From Rhodanobacter sp. AS-Z3 (GTDB lineage: Bacteria; Pseudomonadota; Gammaproteobacteria; Xanthomonadales; Rhodanobacteraceae): DNA of 64,000 nt. The translations under genes and the position numbers were made by a program. Below the pieces are notes generated by a model. The model was not told where the DNA came from and did not search any database. It worked only from the letters and a program-made list of their open reading frames with translations. Numbering within the stretch: position 1 is the first letter of the stretch; the number at the start of each line of letters is the position of its first letter. Of this stretch, positions 36,520 through 44,665 are shown piece by piece. The DNA lies in NCBI RefSeq assembly GCF_029224025.1, contig NZ_CP119392.1, positions 891,001 to 955,000 on the forward strand, given 5' to 3'.

Positions 36520-37500
36520 TTGAACCAGACCCACTCCTGGCTCGGCCCCTGGTTGCTCGCCGGCAGCGAACAAAGCGTATCGACGCTGCTGCTGCAGATG
36601 TTGCTGGCCAACGCGTTGCTCAGTGTCGTGCTGGCTGCGCTGGCGTTGGTGATGCGCCCAGCGAACCGGCGTGACCGCTGGCAGCGGGACTACCTGACGC
36701 TGCTTGGCATCGGTCTGCTGATGCCGGTGCTGGGGCCCGTGCTGGTGGTGCTGGCAATGATTCTGTTCAACCGACTCAGCGGGCGCCACGACCCGACCGA
36801 GGCGCAACAACTGACGACCTCGCCGTTCGTGCCCGAGCGCGCCCGAGCGCTGGGCGACTTCGGCGTCGGCGGTGCCATATACGGGCTGAAATCCGGTCTG
36901 CTCAGTACCGACAAGTCGATCCGCGCGCTGATGCTGCTGGAACAGCAGCGCAGCGCACACACCTCGCAAGTGCTGTTCGAAACGTTAGGTCACCCCGACG
37001 AAAGCGTGCGCCTGACTGCCGCCGGCCTGCTCGACCGGCGCGAGTCCCGTTTGCTGCAGATGATCCGCCGGGTCGAGAAAGCGCTGGAGGCGAGGCATCC
37101 CTCGGAGTCCGCGCGCGCCGGCGAGCTGCACCTGGAGGCAGCACAGCTCAACGCAGAAATGCTTTATTTGCGACTGGCACGCGAAGGCATGGCAAAAATA
37201 TATATGGATCGCTGGGGCCACCACCTTGACGCTGCCAAGGACAGCTGCGGCACCCGACCCGAGTGGCTGATCTCCAAGGCGCGCTGGCTTGAGAAGAGTC
37301 ATCTCTCCGGCAGCACTGAACTGTATCAGCGGGCGTTTGATGCCGGAGCCGCACCAGCCAGTGTGCTGCCCTACCTGGCCGAGCGCTACTGGGCTATCTA
37401 TGACTACGAGCGGCTCCGCCGGCTGGCGGATGCGGGCGACCTGTTTTCGGGCCTGCCAATCGCCGGCATCATCCGTCGTCGTTGGGGTGCGTCGACATGA
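36520..37500 (+). CDS. pelE: PelE: TPR membrane subunit of the Pel synthase complex
   Basis: 326 aa from TTG 36520, supported by GGAGGG 6 bases upstream. Two N-terminal transmembrane helices (STLLLQMLLANALLSVVLAALALVM; YLTLLGIGLLMPVLGPVLVVLAMILF) are followed by a cytoplasmic helical-repeat region with SIRALMLLEQQRSAHTSQVLFETLGHPDESVRL and RLAREGMAKIYMDRWGHHLDAAK. This matches PelE, the linker between PelD, PelF and PelG in the inner-membrane complex. Its stop overlaps the pelF start as ATGA. Confidence 0.9.
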   Translation: MNQTHSWLGPWLLAGSEQSVSTLLLQMLLANALLSVVLAALALVMRPANRRDRWQRDYLTLLGIGLLMPVLGPVLVVLAMILFNRLSGRHDPTEAQQLTTSPFVPERARALGDFGVGGAIYGLKSGLLSTDKSIRALMLLEQQRSAHTSQVLFETLGHPDESVRLTAAGLLDRRESRLLQMIRRVEKALEARHPSESARAGELHLEAAQLNAEMLYLRLAREGMAKIYMDRWGHHLDAAKDSCGTRPEWLISKARWLEKSHLSGSTELYQRAFDAGAAPASVLPYLAERYWAIYDYERLRRLADAGDLFSGLPIAGIIRRRWGAST

Positions 37501-38996
37501 CCGATGCCTTCGCGGTCGACATTCTGCTGCTGCTTGAGGGCACCTATCCTTACGTCAAGGGCGGCGTGTCGTCGTGGGTACACGAAATCATCCGCGGCAT
37601 GCCGCAGTTCCGCTTTGGCATCGTGTTTCTGGGCTCGCGCGAGTCGGACTACGCGGGTTGGCGCTACGAATTGCCGACTAATGTCGCCTTCGTGCAAAGC
37701 CATTTCCTGTTCGATGCAGTGAGCACGCCGCCAAAGCTTCCGTGCCGGCGCGATCGAGGCCCAAGCCCGACGATCGAAGCGGCACTACGCGAGTTTCATG
37801 AGAAGCTGCAGACCGCTTGCCCAGATATCCCCAGCAGCCGGCAACTGGCCGATCCGGCCAGTCCGGTCGGCCATGGCATGTTTCTGGACAGCGACAGCGC
37901 GTGGCAGTACCTGACTGAGCGCTACGAGACCTCCGCGCTGGCCGAATCCTTCGTTGACTATTTCTGGACCGTGCGTAACCTGCACGCGCCGTTGTGGATA
38001 CTCGGGCAGATCGCCGCCAAGGTGCCGCCGGCACGACTTTTTTTCTCGCCATCGACCGGCTACGCCGGTTTGCTCGGCGCGATGTGTTCCCAACAGGGCA
38101 ACGCACCCTATGTGTTGATGGAACACGGCATCTACACGCGCGAGCGACGCATTGACATGATGAAGGCGGAATGGATCCGCGATCACCGCAATTTTCTGCA
38201 GACCGATCAGGGGGAGATCAGCCACCTGCGCTCGCTGTGGGTGCAGTTTTTCGAGACCGCCAGCCGCCAGTCCTACAGCAAGGCCAATCCGGTGATCAGC
38301 CTGTTCGACCGCGCTCGACGCCAACAAATCGCCGATGGTGCGGACGAAGCGCGCACCCGAATCATCCCCAATGGAGTCGAGATCGAGCGTTTCCGCGGAC
38401 TTCGGCGAGCGTTGGACGCACCGGTGCCGCAAGTGATGGCACTGATTGGCAGGGTCGTGCCGATCAAGGACATCAAGAACTTCATCCGCGCCGCGGCCAT
38501 TGCCGGGCAGAAGCTGCCGCATTTGCAGGCGTGGATTATCGGTCCGACTGAAGAGGATCCGCCGTATGCCGATGAATGTCGCGAGCTGGTGCAGTCGCTC
38601 GGCCTCGAAAACATCGTGCAGTTTCTCGGCTTCCGTCGGGTCGAGGATGTGCTGCCCGGGATTGGCGTGAACGTGCTCAGTTCAGTGAGCGAAGGGCTGC
38701 CGCTGTCGGTACTGGAAGGCTTTGCCGCGGGCATCCCCGCGGTCACCACCGATGTCGGTGCGTGTCGCGAGATGCTCGAGGGCAGCGGTCGCGACGACGA
38801 TGTTTCCGGTGTCGCTGGCGGGGTCGCCGGTCTCGCCGACCCTGATGGGCTGGCCAGCCACATCGTCAGTCTGCTGAGCGATCCGCAACGCTATCGCGAG
38901 GCGGTGGAAACCGCGATCGCGCGGGTCGAGAAACGCTATGACCGGCTCACCATGCTGGCGACCTTCGAGCGAATCTTCCGCGAGGCCATGGACTGA
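37497..38996 (+). CDS. pelF: PelF: GT4-family glycosyltransferase that polymerises Pel
   Basis: 499 aa from ATG 37497 overlapping pelE (ATGA). The N-terminal block ILLLLEGTYPYVKGGVSSWVHEII is the PelF signature. The GT-B second half has the donor-site motif E399-x7-E407 (SEGLPLSVLEGFAAG) and RVVPIKDIKNFIRAAAIA. It is a cytoplasmic enzyme that uses a UDP-N-acetylhexosamine donor, recruited to the membrane by PelD, PelE and PelG. The adjacent epimerase gene would supply the donor. It ends with the TGATG overlap into pelG. Confidence 0.95.
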   Translation: MTDAFAVDILLLLEGTYPYVKGGVSSWVHEIIRGMPQFRFGIVFLGSRESDYAGWRYELPTNVAFVQSHFLFDAVSTPPKLPCRRDRGPSPTIEAALREFHEKLQTACPDIPSSRQLADPASPVGHGMFLDSDSAWQYLTERYETSALAESFVDYFWTVRNLHAPLWILGQIAAKVPPARLFFSPSTGYAGLLGAMCSQQGNAPYVLMEHGIYTRERRIDMMKAEWIRDHRNFLQTDQGEISHLRSLWVQFFETASRQSYSKANPVISLFDRARRQQIADGADEARTRIIPNGVEIERFRGLRRALDAPVPQVMALIGRVVPIKDIKNFIRAAAIAGQKLPHLQAWIIGPTEEDPPYADECRELVQSLGLENIVQFLGFRRVEDVLPGIGVNVLSSVSEGLPLSVLEGFAAGIPAVTTDVGACREMLEGSGRDDDVSGVAGGVAGLADPDGLASHIVSLLSDPQRYREAVETAIARVEKRYDRLTMLATFERIFREAMD

Positions 38997-40369
38997 TGGC
39001 CGGCATCGGCTTCGAATTGCGCCGGCTCAGCCAAAGCCAGACTTATTTCGGCCTGCTGCGCGCCTATGCATATGCCGGCATCGTCAGCAGCGGCCCGTGG
39101 GTGTTGTCGATCGCGGCGATCCTGATGCTGGGCATGCTCAGTATCGGCCTGGTGATTCCATCGGTTCAGATCACCCGTTTTCAGGTCAGCGTGACCTGGC
39201 TGATCGCGCTGAGCCTGATCTATACCGGCGGCTTTCAGCTGATCTATACACGTTACGTGGCCGACCGTCTGTTCGAACGTCGACCCGATTGCGTAGTGCC
39301 CAATCTCACCGGAGCGCTGCTGGTTCTGTTGCTGCCGGCCAGCGTGATGGTCAGCATCGCCATGCTGGTGTGGTTTCCCGGCACCTCGGCGGCCTACCGG
39401 CTGCTGATGATCACGGGCTTTGTTCTATTGTGCATGGTCTGGGTGCTGACCGTGCTGCTGTCCGGACTCAAGCAGTTCCGCGCGGTGTTGCTGATCTACT
39501 TACTGGGCTACGGCAGCGTGCTGTTGGTGGCGCTATGGTGGCGGCCCTACGGAATGGAAGGGCTGCTTGGCGGCTTCGTGGTGGGGCAACTGGTACTGGT
39601 GCTGGGCATGGCGCGGCTGGTCTGGCAGGAGTATCCACCAACCCGTCTGGTAGGCATGGACTTTTTCCGCCACCAGCAGAACCGACTTTGGCTGATCCCC
39701 GCTGGCATCCTGTTCAATGCCGGCGTGTGGGTCGACAAGTTCATCTTCTGGCTTTCGCCGGGAACCGGCGATCGGATCATCGGCGTGCTGTACAGCTCGG
39801 TGATCTACGACACGCCGACCTTCCTGGCCTACCTCACCATCGTGCCCGGCATGGCAGTGTTTCTGTTCCGCATGGAGGTGGACTTCGTGCACGCCTATGA
39901 CCGCTACTTCAACCTCGTTCGCAGTGGCGGTACGTTGCCAGCCATTGAAGAGCAACGGCGGGAGATGGTGATCGCTGCGCGTCATGGTATCCGCGACATT
40001 TTGGGTACTCAGGGGCTGACGTTGCTGGTGCTGATCGCGTTTGCGCGGGTCATCCTGCCAGCGCTGGGTATCTCGGTGCTCTACAGCGGCCAGCTGGCGA
40101 TCATCTCGCTGGGCGTGATGCTGCAATTGTTGGTGATGGCCGCGCTGAACATCCTGTTCTATCTCGACGACCTGCGCGAAACGGTAGTGATCACGGCGGT
40201 GATGCTGGTCGCCAATGCGGTGTGCTCGTGGATCAGCATCGCGCTGGGTCCGTACTTCTATGGCTACGGTTTCGCTTGCGGCATGTTGATAGCCACCGTC
40301 GTGGCGCTCCCGCTGGTCAATCGTCGACTCAGTCGGCTGAACTACGAAACCTTCATGCATACGCGATAG
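38996..40369 (+). CDS. pelG: PelG: inner-membrane Pel transporter (Wzx/MOP-type)
   Basis: 457 aa starting on the last base of the pelF stop. About 12 hydrophobic helices are visible. The N-terminus MAGIGFELRRLSQSQTYFGLLRAYAYAGIVSSGPW is the conserved PelG start, and VWVDKFIFWLSPGTGD and FLAYLTIVPGMAVFLFRMEVDF are further family blocks. It moves the growing polymer across the inner membrane with PelD, PelE and PelF. It is the last gene of the operon; a gene-free 690 bases follows. Confidence 0.95.
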   Translation: MAGIGFELRRLSQSQTYFGLLRAYAYAGIVSSGPWVLSIAAILMLGMLSIGLVIPSVQITRFQVSVTWLIALSLIYTGGFQLIYTRYVADRLFERRPDCVVPNLTGALLVLLLPASVMVSIAMLVWFPGTSAAYRLLMITGFVLLCMVWVLTVLLSGLKQFRAVLLIYLLGYGSVLLVALWWRPYGMEGLLGGFVVGQLVLVLGMARLVWQEYPPTRLVGMDFFRHQQNRLWLIPAGILFNAGVWVDKFIFWLSPGTGDRIIGVLYSSVIYDTPTFLAYLTIVPGMAVFLFRMEVDFVHAYDRYFNLVRSGGTLPAIEEQRREMVIAARHGIRDILGTQGLTLLVLIAFARVILPALGISVLYSGQLAIISLGVMLQLLVMAALNILFYLDDLRETVVITAVMLVANAVCSWISIALGPYFYGYGFACGMLIATVVALPLVNRRLSRLNYETFMHTR

Positions 40370-41060
40370 GGCGACCGTCTCGCCGTGTCGTTACCATCCC
40401 CGTGACGCCAAGCGACTGCGCAAATAAGCCTGTCTGCTTTGGTGATGGCGATGGCGAGCGACCTTCTGCGATGTGCCGGCAGCCGCCGGCGAATTACCAA
40501 GGCATGGCGACGCCATCACCCGACCCAACCGCCGCGATGTCGAGCGTATCTGTGGAGGCGCAGGCCACCAGGCTACGTTTGGCAGACTCCTGTTTGAAGG
40601 AACTGAGCCGCTTGTCGTTGACGGACGGCGATCGGGAGTGCAGCAGCTAGCTGATGAAACGCAAGCAACGTTGCCCTCGGGCGGTCTCGTGCCGTAGGAC
40701 AGCTTGCGGCAGAACGTCACAGGCATGACGTGGTTGGGTTCGCGAGATTCAGCACATTGACGTGCTGAAAAGGGCGCTCATGCTGCCTGCCAGCATTTGG
40801 AAAAGCTCGAACGGCCGGCCTGATGCATGGCGTTGCACGTCGGAAAACTTCGGCGCCAGCCCATGTTGTGCTGGCGCGATATCTCATCACCAGCACAGGT
40901 TTCTGGCGCCGATCCCACGCGCAAATCTGGCGCGTCTTGACCAACGTCATGTACGACCCTGCGTGCTGTTCCTAAGCTTGCCGCAGTGCTGATTCCCTCG
41001 CTGCATTGCCTTTCACGGCAATGCAACCGAAAGACACGCAGATGACCGAGTCGGAGCATC
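40370..41060. other. Gene-free stretch between pelG and the five-gene cluster
   Basis: About 690 bases without a supported gene; small frames on both strands lack ribosome sites. Two inverted repeats are visible: TTCAGCAC-ATTGAC-GTGCTGAA at 40748-40769 and a 9-bp repeat at 41002-41025. Neither is followed by a T-tract on the plus strand. The promoter of the following operon must lie here. Confidence 0.5.
41002..41025 (+). other. 9-bp hairpin just upstream of the five-gene operon
   Basis: TGCATTGCC and GGCAATGCA pair perfectly around TTTCAC, ending 35 bases before the first ATG. It could be a leader-RNA hairpin or an operator; no T-tract follows on the plus strand, so terminator function in that direction is unlikely. 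Confidence 0.45.
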
Positions 41061-42323
41061 ATGGGCAACGTTCAACTCAGCTACAGCACGTTTGGTCTGA
41101 CCCAGCTGGATTTTCTCGCGGCCATCGACGCCGTTGGCGCCGCGGGTTACGAAGGTGTCGAAATCTCGTTCCATCGTGATCAGTTCAATCCGTTCAATAT
41201 CGATGACGCTTATCTGGCACAAGTGAAGCAGCGCCTGGCGTTGGCGGGCGTGCAGCCGGCCTGCGTGGCCACCGCGTCGCACTTCTTCGATCCGCTGCGA
41301 CCGCACGAGCCGTCGTTGATGGATATCGATTTGGCGGGACGCAAACGGCGCATCGATCTGGTCAAGCGCGGCATCCATGTGGCGCGTCAGCTGGATGCGC
41401 CGCTGGTCACGTTCGGCAGCGGCTTTATTCGTGCGGAACACGTCGCGCATCCGTCAATCGATGCGCATGCGTTGCTGGTGGAGAGCATTCGCGAGTGTCT
41501 GGCCGAAATTCGCCCGGGCGAAGACATTACGCTGTTGATCGAACCCGAACCGGGCATGTTGGTCGAGACGATCGAGGATGGCCTGGCCCTGATTGAAGCC
41601 GTCGGCTCAAAGCACTTTCGCCTGCATGTCGACCTGTGCCACGCCTATTGTTCCGAGCCTGACTACATCGCCGAACTGGCGCGCGCGGCGCCGATGACGC
41701 GTTATCTGCACATCTCCGACACGCGGCAGGGTTACAACCTGAAGATCGTCGCTGATGCCGCGCAGCTGGCATTCGACATGAAGCACGCCAGCACGTTGGT
41801 CTACTTTCCTGACAACGCTGATTTTTTGCTGCTGGACCCAGCGCATCCGTCGTACTTCAGCGACATGCCGCCCACGGCGGAACGCGCGCGTCGCATTGAC
41901 CTGCTGCTGGCCCGTGCCGGCGTGACTGGCCCGGCTAAACGCGTGGACTACGGCAGCCTGTATGCCGGCAGCTCGGCGCTGGATGATGAGATCTTCACCT
42001 ATCTGATTTCCGTTCCCGGCCTGAGCTTCGATGTGCTGGAGCGTGCCCGCCCGATCATTGGCTATCTGCGCGGCGCGCAGCAACCGCCACTGGTCCACGG
42101 GATGGTCGCCAACACGCTGACCGGCGTGGTGCACTTTCACGAAATTCCCGGTGAGGGAACGCTGGACTTCGCGGCCAGCTTCAAGGCGCTCACCACGCAT
42201 GGCTTCTCCGGTTATGGCTCGGTCGAGCTGTATCACCATGTGGCGGAGTGGAAGCAGGCGTTGGCCGGCAGCTATCTCCATCTGGCCGGCTTGGTGGCGG
42301 ATAGCGCAAGGGACGCGGCATGA
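41061..42323 (+). CDS. Sugar phosphate isomerase/epimerase-type TIM barrel protein (cluster gene 1)
   Basis: 420 aa. GGAG lies 5 bases before ATG 41061. The sequence follows the xylose-isomerase-like/AP-endonuclease-2 barrel: FLAAIDAVGAAGYEGVEISFHRDQF, HVARQLDAPLVTFGSGF, ITLLIEPEPGMLVETIEDGLALIEAVGSKHFRLHVDLCHAYC and RYLHISDTRQG. E (IEPEPG), H/D (HVDLCHAYC) and H (YLHISD) are the expected metal ligands. The C-terminal 140 residues (SFDVLERARPIIGYLRGAQQPP, FSGYGSVELYHHVAEWKQAL) extend beyond a simple barrel. The substrate is unknown. It opens a five-gene operon and overlaps the LuxS-like gene as ATGA. The cyanobacterial EboE protein has a similar fold, but I see no specific EboE blocks. Confidence 0.82.
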   Translation: MGNVQLSYSTFGLTQLDFLAAIDAVGAAGYEGVEISFHRDQFNPFNIDDAYLAQVKQRLALAGVQPACVATASHFFDPLRPHEPSLMDIDLAGRKRRIDLVKRGIHVARQLDAPLVTFGSGFIRAEHVAHPSIDAHALLVESIRECLAEIRPGEDITLLIEPEPGMLVETIEDGLALIEAVGSKHFRLHVDLCHAYCSEPDYIAELARAAPMTRYLHISDTRQGYNLKIVADAAQLAFDMKHASTLVYFPDNADFLLLDPAHPSYFSDMPPTAERARRIDLLLARAGVTGPAKRVDYGSLYAGSSALDDEIFTYLISVPGLSFDVLERARPIIGYLRGAQQPPLVHGMVANTLTGVVHFHEIPGEGTLDFAASFKALTTHGFSGYGSVELYHHVAEWKQALAGSYLHLAGLVADSARDAA

Positions 42324-42829
42324 AAAGTGCGACCACGGTGCTGGCGATGGCCGAGATTCAGGCGTTGGGCTGGCAAGCACGTTGGGTCGGTGAGCTTGAT
42401 CATGGCTTGCTGCGCGCACCCAGCGTCAAACTAAGGTCGGCTCGCTGCGGCCGGAAGGGCGACGTGGTCTATGGCGTGGATCTGCGCGTGTGTCGCCCGA
42501 ACGCAGATCAGTACCTGAGCACGACGGCACTGCATTCACTGGAACATGTGCTGCTGGAGGGCTTGCAGCGGCATCTTCCCGAGCACTTCATCTCGGTGGG
42601 TGTGATGGGCTGCCAGACCGGTTTCTATCTGGTCTTCCTCAATGAGGGCCGCGCCGAGGTGTTGTGCGACGTGCTGGCGGAAATTTTCGCCGAACTGCTC
42701 GACGCCACCGAGGTGCCCTACCAGCACAGCGAGCAGTGCGGCAATTATCGCAATCACGATCTGCGCCAGGCGCAAGACGTGGCGCGGCGCATTTTGCAGG
42801 CCAGGGCGCGATGGCTGGAGGCGACATGA
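42320..42829 (+). CDS. LuxS-family protein (S-ribosylhomocysteine lyase-like; cluster gene 2)
   Basis: 169 aa. Compared from memory with B. subtilis LuxS, all key features are present: ELDH (25-28), DLRVCRPN (about 54-61), the metal motif H72-SLE-H76, the catalytic Cys98 in MGCQTGFYLV, and the third metal ligand C140 in EQCGNYRNHDL. An N-terminal extension of about 20 residues (ATTVLAMAEIQALGWQARWVG) is unusual. LuxS cleaves S-ribosylhomocysteine to homocysteine and DPD, the AI-2 precursor. Xanthomonads generally recycle SAH by SahH and signal with DSF, so a LuxS inside a biosynthetic-looking operon may have another substrate or serve the neighbouring methyltransferase. Both ends overlap neighbours as ATGA. 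Confidence 0.85.
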   Translation: MKSATTVLAMAEIQALGWQARWVGELDHGLLRAPSVKLRSARCGRKGDVVYGVDLRVCRPNADQYLSTTALHSLEHVLLEGLQRHLPEHFISVGVMGCQTGFYLVFLNEGRAEVLCDVLAEIFAELLDATEVPYQHSEQCGNYRNHDLRQAQDVARRILQARARWLEAT

Positions 42830-43971
42830 GCACGCTGGCCCGTTGGCAGGTCAGTCACCAGCGTTCGATCAGCTACGACATCATCGCGACCAGCGCACTG
42901 CTGGATCCGGCCAACAGCAGTCTGCTGGCCGCCGGTCGGGTCGATGGCGGGCGTCGTTTCGTGGTCGTTGATGAGCAGGTCGCCGGCTACCACGGTGCCG
43001 CACTGGAATCCTACTTCGCGCAGCACGGAATCGACGCGCGGATCGTCCATTTTTCCGGCGGCGAGGCGGCCAAGACCGTCGATGCCTATCTGCAGCTGGT
43101 GCGTGAGCTGGACGACTTTCCGATTCACCGCCGTGATGAACCGATCATCGCCATCGGCGGCGGCGTGTTGACCGATGTGGTGGGCTTCGTGGCGGGCAGC
43201 TACCGTCGTGGCGTGCCGCATATCAAGGTGCCGACCACGTTGATGGGTTACGTCGATGCGGCGGTGGGGATCAAGACCGGGATCAACTTCAACGGCCGCA
43301 AGAATCGTCTGGGCAGCTTCGAGCCGCCGCTGCAGGTACTGCTGGATCGCAGCTTCCTGACCACGCTGCCACTGCGGCACATGCTCAATGGCATGTGCGA
43401 GATCCTCAAGCTGGCGGTGATCAAGGACGCCGCGTTGTTCGCGCAACTCGAACACCATGGTGCCGCCAGCATCGCCAACGCGTTTCAGGATGGCGACGGT
43501 GGCGTGATGCTGGATCGCTCGATCAGCGGCATGCTGGAAGAGCTGCAGCCCAACCTGTTCGAGGATGTATTGGCGCGCAGCGTCGACTTCGGCCATACCT
43601 TCAGCTACGGCCTCGAAGCGCATTACACGGAACATCTGTTGCACGGCGAAGCGGTGCTGCTGGATATCGCCGTTTCCGTACTGATTGCTCGCCAGCGCGG
43701 CTTGCTCGACGCGGCTGCCTGCGAGCGCGTGTTCACGCTGATCGGGACGTTGGGCATCGTGCCGCTGGTGGAATTGCTGGATATCGACTTGATGTGGAAC
43801 GCGCTGCTGGATCGCGTCGAACATCGCAATGGTTCACAGCACGTGCCGCTGCCCGATGGCATCGGTCGCTGCGTTTTCGTCAACGACATTACCGCGGCCG
43901 AGCTCAGCTCGGCCATTACCCTGCTGCGCGATCGGACAACCAGGAAAAATGAACCAGTTCTCGAATGCTGA
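42826..43971 (+). CDS. Sugar-phosphate cyclase of the 3-dehydroquinate synthase superfamily (cluster gene 3)
   Basis: 381 aa from ATG 42826 (GGAGGCGAC upstream, ATGA overlap). Superfamily motifs: SGGEAAKT (77-84), the NAD site AIGGGVLTDVVGFVAG (109-124) and KVPTTLMGYVDAAVGIKTGIN (134-154). The metal ligands are E192 (CEILK), H257 (FGHTF) and H273 (HGEAV). The stretch KTGINFNGRKNRLGSFEPP followed by SFLTTLPLRHMLNGMCEILKLA resembles sedoheptulose-7-phosphate cyclases (EEVS type) and EboD more than housekeeping AroB, by memory. It would convert a C7 sugar phosphate to a cyclitol. The product type cannot be decided from motifs alone. It overlaps the next gene by 23 bases. Confidence 0.85.
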   Translation: MSTLARWQVSHQRSISYDIIATSALLDPANSSLLAAGRVDGGRRFVVVDEQVAGYHGAALESYFAQHGIDARIVHFSGGEAAKTVDAYLQLVRELDDFPIHRRDEPIIAIGGGVLTDVVGFVAGSYRRGVPHIKVPTTLMGYVDAAVGIKTGINFNGRKNRLGSFEPPLQVLLDRSFLTTLPLRHMLNGMCEILKLAVIKDAALFAQLEHHGAASIANAFQDGDGGVMLDRSISGMLEELQPNLFEDVLARSVDFGHTFSYGLEAHYTEHLLHGEAVLLDIAVSVLIARQRGLLDAAACERVFTLIGTLGIVPLVELLDIDLMWNALLDRVEHRNGSQHVPLPDGIGRCVFVNDITAAELSSAITLLRDRTTRKNEPVLEC

Positions 43972-44665
43972 CGCCCAGGAAATTGCCAAGTTTGACCGCG
44001 TCTCGAAGCTTTGGTGGGACGCACAAGGCAAGATGGGCATGTTGCACACGATCAATCCGTTGCGCCGCAACTTCATCACCGATCAGATCACCACCACGCA
44101 ACCGCGGATCGTCGACGTCGGCTGCGGCGGCGGCATTCTGGCCGAAGCGTTGTCACTTGCCGGCGCCCAAGTCACGGGTATCGACCTGTCCGATCTTTCG
44201 CTGCAGGTGGCGCGCCAACACGCCCACGAGCAGGGCTTGAATATCGACTACCGCTATCAGAACGCCGAGCAACTGGCAAAGGAGCAGCCCGGCAGCTTTG
44301 ACGTGGTCACCTGCATGGAGATGCTCGAACACGTGCCCGATCCGTCGCAGGTGATTGCGGCGTGTGCGCGACTGCTCAAGCCCGGCGGTCGGGCGGTGTT
44401 CTCGACCATCAATCGCACGCCCAAGGCGTTCCTGTTTGCCATTGTCGGTGGTGAATACGTGTTGCGCCTGCTGCCGCGAGGCACGCACAGCTATCGCAAG
44501 TTGATTCGCCCGCTCGAACTGCGCGCGTGGGCAGCTGCGGCGGGGTTGGATTTTCTGGAAATTGCCAGCCTGATGTACAACCCGCTGAGCCGTCGCTTCC
44601 ATGTCGATGCCGGCCGTGAGGATGTCAACTACATGGCTGCCTTCATCAAGCGCGGCGAGCACTGA
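43949..44665 (+). CDS. ubiG: UbiG-type SAM-dependent O-methyltransferase (cluster gene 4)
   Basis: 238 aa. The ATG at 43949 has AGGAAA close upstream and lies inside the cyclase gene. It resembles E. coli UbiG along its length: EIAKFDRVSKLWWD, LHTINPLRR, the SAM motif VDVGCGGGILAE (55-66), DVVTCMEMLEHVPDPSQVI, KPGGRAVFSTINR, and the C-terminal VDAGREDVNYMAAF. UbiG methylates catechol/demethyl-quinol oxygens in ubiquinone synthesis. It may be the genome's own UbiG or a paralogue recruited to this operon; that can only be settled by checking for a second copy. Its stop overlaps the next start (TGATG). Confidence 0.88.
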   Translation: MNQFSNADAQEIAKFDRVSKLWWDAQGKMGMLHTINPLRRNFITDQITTTQPRIVDVGCGGGILAEALSLAGAQVTGIDLSDLSLQVARQHAHEQGLNIDYRYQNAEQLAKEQPGSFDVVTCMEMLEHVPDPSQVIAACARLLKPGGRAVFSTINRTPKAFLFAIVGGEYVLRLLPRGTHSYRKLIRPLELRAWAAAAGLDFLEIASLMYNPLSRRFHVDAGREDVNYMAAFIKRGEH

